A DNA stretch of 64,000 bases. It comes from Hyphomicrobiales bacterium. GTDB lineage: Bacteria > Pseudomonadota > Alphaproteobacteria > Rhizobiales > Rhizobiaceae. Below are positions 36,811 through 44,949 of this stretch, in pieces. The stretch is taken from NCBI GenBank assembly GCA_900468065.1, contig UBTA01000078.1:1-64000 (forward strand), given 5' to 3'. The notes beneath the pieces were generated by a model. That model ran no database searches. It saw nothing but the letters and a program-made list of their open reading frames with translations, and was not told the DNA's origin. Positions within the stretch are counted from its first letter, which is position 1. The number at the start of each line of letters is the position of its first letter. A program made the translations under genes and the position numbers.

Positions 36811-37635
36811 TCAGTCGGCGCTGTAATCCTTGCCATACCATTTGGTCGTAAGGGCGGAGAGCGTGCCGTCCTTTTTCATGTCGGCGATGAAACCACCGAT
36901 CTTGGTAGTCCACTCCGGATCGGTCTTTTCACCGATGACAACGAGCGGCTCGCGGAAGGCGTAACCGTCCTCGAGAATACGCAGTGGATAGCCATTCTTG
37001 ATCGCATTCTTTGCGGTCTGCTCAGGCGCGATGACCGCATCAAGACGCACACCATCGCCGAGACGCAGGTCGTCGAAAGGCAGCATTGAATCGGCGAATG
37101 TGCGAATTTCGCCGGGCTCCAGCTTGTATTCGACCGGCGGCAAGCCGGGCGCGTCGATTTCCAGCTGACGGCGGACGAAATCCTCAGATGTCGTCGCCGT
37201 CTCGACGCCGATGACTTTACCCTTCAGATCGCCCACGGCCTTCGCGGCGCTGTCTTTGTGAACGACGTAGACGTAAGGGCTGTAGTAATAGATACCGGCG
37301 AAGTCGATGACTTGCGCACGCGCTTTGGTCGGGGTGACGGAGCCGACTCCAATATCGTAACGCCCCTGCCAACGTCCGCCGGTCAACGTCGCCCAATCGG
37401 GCGTTTGGAAGCTAACCTCAACGCCGAGGCGCTTGGCAAGCTCCCGAGATACGTCGATATCGAAACCGACCATTTCATTGTTGTCATCGAGAAAACTCTG
37501 CGGCGGCCAACTGCTATTGGTCGCGACAACCATCGCTTTGTTTTCCATCACGCGGTCAAGTGTTTCGCCCGCAAAGGCTGAGTTTGCGGCAGCCAGCAGC
37601 GCGGTACTGGCAATAAGCTTCGTGAGAAAATTCAT
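36811..37635 (-). CDS. polar amino-acid ABC transporter substrate-binding protein
   Basis: A 274-residue periplasmic binding protein (family 3, SBP_bac_3). A Sec signal peptide ends at about SAFA-GE (residues 22-24). Typical features follow: MVVATNSSWPPQSFLDDNN, MVGFDIDVSRELAKRLGVEV, DIGVGSVTPTKARAQVIDF and a C-terminal ALTTKWYGKDYS. The ATG at 37635 has GGGAGG 6-11 bases upstream. It is the first gene of the operon; candidate GntR sites lie 26-46 bases before it. The ligand is predicted to be a glycated amino acid or opine, from the neighbouring enzymes only. Confidence 0.92.
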   Translation of the reverse strand: MNFLTKLIASTALLAAANSAFAGETLDRVMENKAMVVATNSSWPPQSFLDDNNEMVGFDIDVSRELAKRLGVEVSFQTPDWATLTGGRWQGRYDIGVGSVTPTKARAQVIDFAGIYYYSPYVYVVHKDSAAKAVGDLKGKVIGVETATTSEDFVRRQLEIDAPGLPPVEYKLEPGEIRTFADSMLPFDDLRLGDGVRLDAVIAPEQTAKNAIKNGYPLRILEDGYAFREPLVVIGEKTDPEWTTKIGGFIADMKKDGTLSALTTKWYGKDYSAD

Positions 37636-37662
37636 GGTGCCTCCCAGCATGTTCAACGACAT

Positions 37663-37683
37663 TTTGTAAGATGTCAGACAACC
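37663..37683. promoter_or_regulatory. candidate GntR operator, site C, before the ABC operon
   Basis: TTGTAAG at 37664-37670 and ATGTC-A-GACAA at 37671-37681. The motif matches sites A and B at the GntR and deglycase promoters, linking the two transcription units. Confidence 0.5.
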
Positions 37684-37997
37684 TTTATTGGGTGTAGTTT
37701 CGTTTATGTCAATGAAAGCATTCTCAAGACTTGATGAGAAATAACGATGAGAAAGTGCGAGGAGCTCACAAAGTAAGCAACGCAGCAATTTGTGCGCCGC
37801 ACGAAAACGGTTGTCATTCGGCGGTTAAACGAATGGGGTCTTTGCATTCTCAAAGATCAAAGCGCACCTCAGAGCCGCACAAGCCAGACCCTTCGACACC
37901 CTCACAAAGGCGCTCGGTTGGCGACCTATGGCGTGGTGAAACTAAGCTACCCACGCTCACCGAGAAAGATGTCGTAATACCATTGCCGGTCTCGTCC
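37684..37997. other. intergenic promoter region, no gene
   Basis: AT-richer at its start (37684-37745), consistent with the promoter of the binding-protein operon. No protein-like frame or clear repeat in the rest, which leads up to the 3' end of the convergently placed SyrB-like gene. Confidence 0.4.
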
Positions 37998-38600
37998 TCA
38001 CGTGTCCCCATAGCGTTCAATCATGTGACGTAGCTGCTTGTTCTGCTCGAGCAGTTTCGCAGAAAGCTGCAATCGAAGACTCTTTATTTCGAGGTCCGAC
38101 TCAGCGGCTTCGTCAACGGCCGTCCTCTTCGCCGCTACTGGCTGTTTTGCGGTTGTCGTAACAACCGTCCGCCTGCCGAGCTTTTCTCGCGGCTGAGCCG
38201 CCTTCACCCGTCGCTCGTTTGAGCCGGTCGTAATGGTGCCTGTCCCCCCTTTCCCGTGGATAGTCTCAACGACAGGCGCCACCGGTGCGGGTTGATCACG
38301 TCCCTCCGGAGCGACATTTTCTGCCACCTGCGAAGGCAATGGATCGGTTTGGACCGCTGGTAAGGGTTGCGGGGCGGCTGCTCCTATGGAAGCCGGATGC
38401 CGGTCGGTTTCGTTCCCGCCGGCGGTCGATTGAGCGCTTGCACCGGGCTGCGCTTCCAATTTTCTCTGCGGAGCATTGCGCTGCTCAAAAACCTTAACCC
38501 GCGGGTCAGATGCCGGCATGGCCTCATCGACCGATGCCACGGCTTCATCCGACTTGCTGCTTGATACGAGGCCCTTTATTAGTTGCCATGGTGATCTCAT
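37998..38600 (-). CDS. SyrB-like protein (long paralogue)
   Basis: A 200-residue low-complexity protein rich in Ala, Pro, Gln and Glu, with a basic stretch (RRVKAAQPREKLGRRTVVTT) and a C-terminal coiled coil (LRLQLSAKLLEQNKQLRHMI). The C-terminal coil pattern resembles that of SyrB-like regulators of rhizobia, as in the next gene. The ATG at 38600 has GGGAGACGG upstream; an ATG at 38633 is also open. SyrB is known in Sinorhizobium as a negative regulator of syrM. No syrM or nod gene is present here, so the role is unknown. Confidence 0.6.
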   Translation of the reverse strand: MRSPWQLIKGLVSSSKSDEAVASVDEAMPASDPRVKVFEQRNAPQRKLEAQPGASAQSTAGGNETDRHPASIGAAAPQPLPAVQTDPLPSQVAENVAPEGRDQPAPVAPVVETIHGKGGTGTITTGSNERRVKAAQPREKLGRRTVVTTTAKQPVAAKRTAVDEAAESDLEIKSLRLQLSAKLLEQNKQLRHMIERYGDT

Positions 38601-38649
38601 CGACCGTCTCCCGACTCGGTTTCTTGGCTCCATAGTACCGGGTGGGAGA

Positions 38650-38672
38650 CCGGGCTTGCAATGCGAGCCCGG
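38650..38672 (-). terminator. stem-loop between the SyrB-like genes
   Basis: A stem of about 10 pairs, CCGGGCTTGC (38650-38659) with GCGAGCCCGG (38663-38672), three-base loop. It follows the stop of the shorter SyrB-like gene. There is no T-run on the minus strand, so it is only a candidate terminator. Confidence 0.45.
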
Positions 38673-38722
38673 CCTTTAGTCGTCAGCGGCTTTATATCGC
38701 CGCTGTTTACAATTGTTGTCGA

Positions 38723-39148
38723 TCAAGCCGTTCCGAGCTTTTTGCGGAGATCCGCGTTTTCGGCACGGAGCTTGTCGGACAGCGCCTTGCGAAGCTTCTG
38801 GTTTTCTTCCTCGAGCTTCAGAAGTTCGGCAAAATCGTCGGTAGCAACCGGCGCGGCCTCGGCTTTTTGCGGCGCGCGCTTGGCAGGCCGAGCCTTCGCA
38901 GCGGTGCCCTTCTTTGCGGGAACTGATGCCTTAGTGGCCGGCTCGGCGGCAACAGGCGCGCTGGTCACCGCTGCTTTCTTTGCCGGACCGCGGGTCTTCT
39001 TTACCGGCGCGCTTACCGAAGTGTCAGCAACAGCTTCCGCAGCCGCCTTTGGCTTCCGCGGTGCGCGCGTCTTCTTTTCTTTTGACTTCAAAGACGCCTC
39101 AGCGGACGCCGTCTCGACTGCAGGAATTAAGTTCGTATCATCAGCCAT
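38723..39148 (-). CDS. SyrB-like regulator
   Basis: A 141-residue protein with the layout of rhizobial SyrB: short acidic start (MADDTNLIPAVETASAE), a long Lys/Ala/Pro-rich basic middle like histone H1 (RAPRKPKAAAEA, KKTRGPAKKAAV) and a C-terminal coiled coil (ELLKLEEENQKLRKALSDKL, then RAENADLRKKLG). The basic middle suggests nucleic-acid binding and the coil a dimer. The ATG at 39148 has AAGGATC before it. A longer paralogue lies downstream on the same strand. Confidence 0.72.
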   Translation of the reverse strand: MADDTNLIPAVETASAEASLKSKEKKTRAPRKPKAAAEAVADTSVSAPVKKTRGPAKKAAVTSAPVAAEPATKASVPAKKGTAAKARPAKRAPQKAEAAPVATDDFAELLKLEEENQKLRKALSDKLRAENADLRKKLGTA

Positions 39149-39348
39149 TGGTAGATCCTTACGTGGGGAAAATCGTTCGCGACCGTTCTCAGTCGCTATC
39201 AATATGCACAGAATATTATTTCGAGTTTATTGACGATCAATTTCAGCGCGTTTTTCGCCCTACACGGAGATTTCCTGGAGCCGTCGTCCATCAACGCCGA
39301 TGTGCCGAGCTGGTTATCCGATTGCGAGGGACTGGTAGGGATTGGAAC

Positions 39349-39640
39349 ATGACGAAACTACTCACATTCCTGCTAATCGCCCTTACTGCGACACCGTCCT
39401 TCGCAATAACGCGTGTGAACCGGCCGTCACTAACCTGCGAACAAGCCCGGGGGACCGTCCACCAGCGTGCGATCTTCCGCTGGACTTCTCCTCAGGGCTG
39501 CCGCTCTACGCGATCGCTTCGTTCGCAACAGCCGATACACTGATTCCAGCCAATATGCAGAATGGAAGAATATTCCCACGCGCGCCGATCCAGCTTGCCC
39601 TTTGCTAAATGGTCGGACAACCTCGACGGAATGTTCATAG
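39349..39640 (+). pseudogene. small secreted rhizobial protein, frameshifted
   Basis: An ATG at 39349 starts a signal peptide (MTKLLTFLLIALTATPSFA) followed by the mature start RVNRPSLTCEQARGTVHQR in the same frame. The rest is found in other frames: LPLY (about 39495), DRFVRNSRYTD, then SSQYAEWKNIPTRADPACPL, ending at 39640. Joined, it gives a short Cys-containing periplasmic protein of a type common but unnamed in rhizobia. Two or three frameshifts make it non-functional. Confidence 0.55.
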
Positions 39641-40399
39641 TTCCAGAGCATTCACGGTAGCTTGTGTTTGGCACTCAACACCATTCAACTCGGACCTCAA
39701 TTCGGGGGCTAGCTGCAGCCTCGTGGATGCTCTGGCATCTTGGTTCATCCGTGCCGGGGGCTGGATTTTCGCCCGGGCTTTGCAGGGGCTCCACGTCCGG
39801 ATGATCCGGATCGGGTTCCTGATAGGCAAAATGGGGCTCTTCAACGGGTGGTGTGGCTCGACGATCGGGGCAATGGGCGGAAGAAGGCCTGGATCGTCAG
39901 GTTCGGGGTTCACTGTGTGCTCGCGAGGGTAGTATCCGTTTTACACGGACAAGAAACCCCGCAGAAGCAGGGAGAGTTTGCAGGCGGATCAGTTACAAGT
40001 CTGGCGATTGGACCAAGTATCGACATCGGACCTAACTTGATCTTTTTCGATACCGTAGCGTTTCTGGAGCTTGCCCACACGCTGATCGCGCTTGCCAGCG
40101 ATACAATCGAGGTTATCGTCGGTCAGGTCGCCCCACTGTTCTTCTACTTGCCTGCCTCCGGTTGCCACGGCTATAGGAGAAACTCTCGAACGTCGGTCTC
40201 ATCGAACGAAAAAAACGAGGCGGGGCTGACTCGATAGGAGCGTCATCGTCAGTGTTCGTGGCACGGTGACGCTACTGCCTTGGACCGTTCCTGGCGAAAC
40301 GGATTTCCGATGCGTGAATATGAACGGCGCTTCCGCGGCGCAGGCTTTGCCACGCGAGAACGGCCTGTATATTCGATCTGGATCGCTACGACGACGGGC
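39641..40399. other. gene-free stretch
   Basis: No supported gene. A plus-strand frame around 39985-40165 includes a hydrophobic stretch (TVAFLELAHTLIALASD, QVAPLFFYLPA) but has no start, ribosome site or recognisable family; it could be a relic. Confidence 0.35.
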
Positions 40400-40840
40400 C
40401 TATTGCCAAACAAACAGCCCGCGCAGGCGGGCAAGAATGCCGTCCGGCTTGTCGACATGGTTCGCCCGGATATAACGGGCCGTCCTTTCAGCGCTCACGG
40501 TCATACCGAAATGGCAATAGCAGACGATTCGATGCAGTTGCCCGTGTGACAGCTCAAAGAACCGCTTGGCTTCTCCGTAAGTGTCGTTTTCCAACCCGGC
40601 GGCACGGAGCACGGGGTCACTGAAGGCCACCGATATCGCCGAGTTGTCGCAGCGCATGGCGGCGCGGACGGAAGCGGGCTTGAATTCGGTTTCATGCAAT
40701 GTGGTGAGAAGCCGCTCTGGAGTCCGCTCGAGGAGTTCTGTCCAACGCAAAAGCCGCGCCTCTCGCGAGAGGACTTGATCGGGATATTCTCGGCCCACCT
40801 TGGCAAGCGTCTGAAGTTGCGTGAGTTCATGGTGCTTCAT
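40400..40840 (-). CDS. conserved hypothetical protein (146 aa)
   Basis: A 146-residue soluble protein starting at the ATG 40840 with GGAGG 6-10 bases upstream. It opens with a helical stretch (MKHHELTQLQTLAKVGREY) and includes RAAMRCDNSAISVAFSDPVL and a Cys/His pair in RIVCYCHFGM. No domain was recognised. Codon use and the strong ribosome site support a real gene, isolated among decayed sequence. Confidence 0.6.
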   Translation of the reverse strand: MKHHELTQLQTLAKVGREYPDQVLSREARLLRWTELLERTPERLLTTLHETEFKPASVRAAMRCDNSAISVAFSDPVLRAAGLENDTYGEAKRFFELSHGQLHRIVCYCHFGMTVSAERTARYIRANHVDKPDGILARLRGLFVWQ

Positions 40841-41194
40841 ATCGTCCTCCATTGAGACGCGTGATGTGAAAACCAATCCTCTAAAAGTGATCCGTTCGAG
40901 ATACAAAGTCCAATCACAAATTTCGTAAGGCCAGCCCCTGCTTGCAATTCGCACTAAGACAAAAAAACCTAGAATGGTTGGCAAAAGGAGCGAGCAGTCG
41001 CGGAACTCGGCCGTGTGGAATGCCTGGGGAGATTAAATAATCCATAGACGGCTTGTGGAGCTGGGCAAGAATAGAGACCGAAACTGTTGCTCACTCTTTG
41101 ACGAAAACACTTGTATTCCTAGGGGCGCCGACTATGAGCAGAACTAAGAGCCTTCGAGGCTGGTGGTCCTATGAGGGACGCCCAATCCCTCCGG
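40841..41194. other. gene-free stretch
   Basis: No gene-like frame. It contains the promoter region of the gene ending at 40400 and the 3' flank of the RidA remnant; no repeat was noticed. Confidence 0.35.
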
Positions 41195-41532
41195 TCAAAC
41201 CTGCTGGGGAATGCGAGCTATGACCTTGATTTCGAAATCGAACCCGGCGAGCTAGTTTACCCAATGGCTGTCCAGTTCGGATAGGGGCGGGATGAAAATA
41301 CTCTGCCTCACTACCCTTATGGTCTCGAACTGCTTTTCAGTGTCGGTGTGGAGGACCGTGACATCGAACGTGCAGCCGCCGGCCGCCAGAGTTGCTTTGA
41401 GGTTTTCAAAAGCCAGCCGAACCTATGAGGGGAAATCCGTTTCGGCACTGCCATCTTGGCGACGACCCACCTGGCCGGAGACGAACAGAAGATCACCCGA
41501 TCGAATTGCGGCTGAATAACCGTGTCCGTCAT
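41195..41532 (-). pseudogene. RidA/YjgF-family protein, frameshifted with internal stops
   Basis: From ATG 41532 the frame begins TDTVIQPQFDRVIF, then shifts to GDLLFVSGQVGRRQDGSAET, with TAG in place of the Gln before VRLAFENLKATLAAGGCTF. DVTVLHTDTEKQFETIRVV continues with small deletions. A further TAG replaces the Trp before LAGFDFEIKVIARIP, and the frame ends at 41195. The order and motifs are those of the RidA (reactive imine deaminase) family. Two stops and at least one frameshift show it is dead. It is divergent from the intact TetR gene. Confidence 0.75.
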
Positions 41533-41653
41533 AAAGAGCGTGCCGGTTCGCTGGAAAGACTGCGTCGCGTTTGGTACCTTCTGGATCCTGTCGCTTTGGC
41601 CGTAGTCACGCCTGCCCAAAGGGACAAGCAATGACATCTTCACACGGAGAAAG

Positions 41654-41680
41654 GCTGTTCATATACGCATCGTATATGAA
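41654..41680. promoter_or_regulatory. 27-bp perfect palindromic operator of the TetR gene
   Basis: Arms TGTTCATATACG (41654-41665) and CGTATATGAACA (41669-41680) around CAT, 12 pairs with no mismatch. It lies between the TetR gene (41740) and the divergent RidA remnant (41532), the expected position for a TetR-family operator. Confidence 0.7.
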
Positions 41681-41739
41681 CATGCTATATGTGCTCCGCT
41701 TGTCAATCCATGTACGATGCATATTTGAAAGGAGTGCCG

Positions 41740-42339
41740 ATGCCCGTTAAAAGCCGCGCAGAATCAATGGAGGAAAATCGCCTCAAAATTCTCTCTGCGG
41801 CACGAAAAGCATTTGCTGACAAGGGCTTCGCTGCCGCCTCGATGGACGAATTAACTGCCGATGTCGGCCTGACGCGTGGCGCGCTCTACCACAACTTCGG
41901 TGACAAGAAAGGTTTGCTCGCCGCCGTCGTAGCGCAAGTCGATGGTGAGATGGCCAAGCAAGCACAGCAGGTCGGAGCCAGACAAAAGAACGACTGGGAC
42001 GGCCTGCTCGCGGAGGGAGTGGCTTACATCGAGATGGCACTCGATCCAGAGGTGCAGCGGATAGTGTTGCTGGATGGGCCTGCTGTCCTCGGTGACCCCT
42101 CACGCTGGCCAAGCCAGAACGCGTGCCTGCAGGAAACAAAACGAGCCGTCGTCAGTCTCATCTCAGAAGGTATTATGAAGCCGATTGACGCGGATGCGGC
42201 GGCCCGTCTCCTTAGCGGGGCTGCCCTCAACGCAGCACTGTGGGTTGCCGCAAGCGATGAGCCAAAGGCAGTCCTGCCCAAAGCCATCGAGGCGTTCCGG
42301 TGTATGGCGACAGGGTTCCTGGCACCCAAGGTCGCATAG
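41740..42339 (+). CDS. TetR/AcrR-family transcriptional regulator
   Basis: A 199-residue TetR regulator. The helix-turn-helix is at residues about 12-58 (LKILSAARKAFADKGFAAAS, DVGLTRGALYHNFGDKKGLL). The C-terminal ligand and dimer domain includes RIVLLDGPAVLGDPSRWPSQ, typical of one large TetR subgroup. The ATG at 41740 has AAAGGAG upstream. It likely represses itself and the divergent unit through the palindrome at 41654-41680. The divergent RidA gene has decayed, so the regulator may now have only itself or distant targets. Confidence 0.92.
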   Translation: MPVKSRAESMEENRLKILSAARKAFADKGFAAASMDELTADVGLTRGALYHNFGDKKGLLAAVVAQVDGEMAKQAQQVGARQKNDWDGLLAEGVAYIEMALDPEVQRIVLLDGPAVLGDPSRWPSQNACLQETKRAVVSLISEGIMKPIDADAAARLLSGAALNAALWVAASDEPKAVLPKAIEAFRCMATGFLAPKVA

Positions 42340-42613
42340 CGTCACATACGAACGAGCCTGTAGTCTTGAAGCGCTGTCCCGCCGCAGGAAACGTATACTT
42401 TCTAGCAGGCGGAGCATGTAAGAGCTGGCTGGCATATCGGAAAAAAGTGAGGGCTACCTGCGCTGTCGAGACATTTTTCGCGACAGTTCAAAGAAAACGT
42501 TCCGGAGCCGCTTCAAGACATGAACGGGCCGGTGCGGGCGCGAACGCGGTAAGCTTTTGACAATCGCGCCAACGTGAACTCGTGTTCATGAAGCCAGAAT
42601 GACGGGTGACCTC

Positions 42614-42653
42614 TGTCACTAAGTGTCGTGTCTATGTTGTCACTTAGTGACAA
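42614..42653. promoter_or_regulatory. tandem palindromes upstream of the dead TetR gene
   Basis: A perfect 17-base palindrome, TTGTCACT-T-AGTGACAA, at 42637-42653, preceded by a degenerate copy TGTCACT-A-AGTG at 42614-42625, about 24 bases apart. The last copy ends 11 bases before the start codon of the TetR remnant, typical for an autoregulatory operator. Confidence 0.6.
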
Positions 42654-42664
42654 GGGGGGCCCTT

Positions 42665-43070
42665 ATGACCATAGAGCGCGAGGATGCCAGATTGGCTGTA
42701 TCTCGGCATGCAGCCAAGCTTTTTCTGTAGCGTGGCGTGGCGGCAACCAGCGGTGACGACAGTACCAGGCAGCCGGGCTCTCCAAACGGACCGTCTGGCG
42801 ATACTTTCGCTCAAAGGAGGCTTGTGTCGAGCCGCTCTTATCGGTCTCTGCATTACGATTTGCATCGGTGCTGCGCCAATGGCCTCCTGAAGCCTCCATA
42901 GAAACTCACCTCACGCGGCGATCCGGCCGCATAATAAAACCCGGCAGGAAATCGACGACGATGTCCTCGCGGTTCGCCTGATGCCGTTGCTCCCAGAAGA
43001 GCCCACTTTGCGAACTGCCTGGCTGATGTCGTGTCATCTCGGAGAAGAACTATTTAAGATTTTGCATTGA
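42665..43070 (+). pseudogene. TetR-family regulator, internal stop and frameshifts
   Basis: From ATG 42665 (AAGGGGGG upstream) the frame reads EREDARLAVSRHAAKLFL, then TAG, then RGVAATSGDD. It shifts to QAAGLSKRTVWRYFRSKEAC and VEPLLSVSALRFASVLRQWP, and later to DDDVLAVRLMPLLPEEPTLR with the end at 43070. This is a TetR helix-turn-helix protein shortened by stop, frameshift and deletion. Confidence 0.75.
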
Positions 43071-43481
43071 AGCGACTGCGACAGAAAATCCTTGGTTGCA
43101 TCTGTGATCAAGTCCTCAACCTCATGGCGGGGACATGGCAAGTTGGGGACATGCCGGTAAGGGGCGTGTTGGGCGCTGCAAAGTTGTCTGGCGGATTTGC
43201 GCTCGCCCAACCCACCGGGGCACGTGCGGCCGCCCCCTCCAAAACGGTCAAGTTGTACTCTGGCACTACGCCTCAAGGGCTCGGTGTAACGGATGGCAGC
43301 CGATCGCCACAGATCCGAATAGCGTGGTCGACGATTCACATCCGCTCAGGGCGATCATGACGATCAGATGAGATCACCAACCACCTTTTCCGGCACGATA
43401 CCCTAGTCGAGAAGTAAGACAACGCGTGAGGGGCGGAACGCTTCGCCACTCACTTCCTGCGCCTTGAAGCGTTTGCTGAAA
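43071..43481. other. gene-free stretch
   Basis: Open frames are present on both strands but without ribosome site or recognisable domain. It lies between two pseudogenes and appears degenerate. Confidence 0.35.
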
Positions 43482-44100
43482 CTAAGGCGCCTCGAACCCA
43501 ATCCGGTCAGCGCTTGTGGTGGTCTGAAGGGCATAGACCGGGACAGGCAGCCCCTCCATCCGCGCCTTCAACTGAAGTGCCAGATACTGCGAATAGTGGC
43601 GAGACTGGTGCAGGTTTCCGCCGTGGAACCATAGTGCCTCCTGTTGCGTCGGCTTCCACATATTGCGCTGCTCGCCTTCCCATGGTCCCGGATCTTTTGG
43701 CGTGTCCGAGCCGAGGCCCCAGACCTTGCCCACCTTGTCGGCGGTTTCCTGGTCGATGAGATCGGCCACCCAGCCGTTCATCGAGCCGTAACCGGTAGCA
43801 TAGACAATGACGTCGGCCGGGATTTTCTTGCCACCGGAAAGTGTGATGGCGTTCCCCGCAATTTCTTCTACCTGTCCAGCCGCGAGCTTGACCTTGCCGT
43901 CAATGATGAGCTGCGAGGCGCCGATGTCGATGTAATAGCCAGAGCCGCGCCGCAGGTATTTCATGAAGAGACCGGAACCGTCCGAGCCCCGGCAGCGCAG
44001 CCAGGACTGGATGACCGGCATATCCCGTGGGCTGACCGCGCCCATGCCGACGCGCTCGATCTCTCGTATATGCGACAGCGTCGATACCATCTGGACGTCC
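43482..44100 (-). pseudogene. flavin-containing monooxygenase, C-terminal fragment
   Basis: The frame reads the C-terminal third of a roughly 600-residue FAD/NAD(P)-dependent monooxygenase: GSGLFMKYLRRGSGYYIDIG, then ASQLIIDGKVKLAAGQVEEI, DVIVYATGYGSMNGWVADLI, KVWGLGSDTPKDPGPWEGEQ and ALWFHGGNLHQSRHYSQYLA. The N-terminal FAD and NADP Rossmann domains are absent, and upstream sequence in frame is unrelated. A dead fragment. Confidence 0.75.
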
Positions 44101-44169
44101 TCCCGGGCCGATGGTCGCCTATTCAGGCTCGGCTCACAATCCGGCTGTGGCGCTGGGTTTCGAAACCAC

Positions 44170-44340
44170 CTTGTGGCAGTGCTGGGGCGCCCACGGCTGC
44201 CGCGGCAATGGGAAGAGCGGAGGCGGGACGCCATCGATCGTCCGATGCCGCTGGTCGGTGAACAGACGCGCGAAATCCTCGCAGAATTCGGCTATCCGGC
44301 TAGCCGGCGACGGTCAGCAACGGCGCAGCGTCATCCTCCT
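44170..44340 (+). pseudogene. CaiB/BaiF CoA-transferase, C-terminal fragment
   Basis: About 50 codons read LPRQWEERRRDAIDRPMPLV, then GEQTREILAEFGYPA, which resembles the very end of class III CoA-transferases (LGExTREILxExGY). No start and no upstream domain remain. It lies head to head with the FMO fragment. Short, so the call is tentative. Confidence 0.4.
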
Positions 44341-44373
44341 TTTGCCGAGCGTCGTGGCCAGGCTCGATCATAA

Positions 44374-44949
44374 TGTACGGATCAATCCGGCCCATTCTGA
44401 GTTCGTAATGATCAGCGCCAGTCTGCAACAACGGGTATTCTGGGATTGCCGTCTTTTTGGAACATAGGCCGTCGAGAAACCCCAGCGATGTCATCGTCGC
44501 GAGGTCTGCCCGCGTCTGCCAGCCGCGAGGTTTGCATCGTGAAAGGTCCAAGCCAGAGGAAAATTGTATACTATTCATCCCGACATCCAATCCAAAATTT
44601 CGCTATCAATGTTAATCAGGGATGATAACGATGATGTATCGTGACAGCCGCAATTCCGAAGTTTTCCTTGAAATCGATTTCATTAGGTCCCGCTGTACCA
44701 CGGGCCTTGCCGCTGCTCTCCTGAAACTCTGGGCGTATTAGGTAAACCCTGCATTCCGCCGCAGCGCTGGCCTGTAGCCGCACTGCGTGCACAAAGGCGT
44801 CATTTTTTGTATTCGATTTGTTGCAAAATAGTTTTCTTTATTGTACACAATATTTGCGATCGGGAGGATCGCCGGTCATGGAGCTTCTGCTGGAGGGCGG
44901 GAACGGCTTTTGATCGTAAGCAGCAAGTAGAACAACGAGGGAGGGGACT
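44374..44949. other. gene-free stretch and promoter of the Aap-like operon
   Basis: A minus-strand frame (44300-44590) has a protein-like stretch (LLQTGADHYELRMGRIDPYI) but no family or support; it may be a fragment. The AT-rich part 44800-44870 holds TTGTACACAA at 44841-44850, a TTGT/ACAA half-site pair of the kind used by FCD-type GntR regulators, placed about 100 bases before the binding-protein gene. Confidence 0.4.

Noticed and set aside
39985-40165. Hydrophobic plus-strand stretch
   Set aside because: No start, ribosome site or family; could be chance in GC-rich DNA.
44300-44590. A 96-codon minus-strand frame with a protein-like middle
   Set aside because: No family recognised and it overlaps the CoA-transferase-like fragment; left as part of the gene-free stretch.
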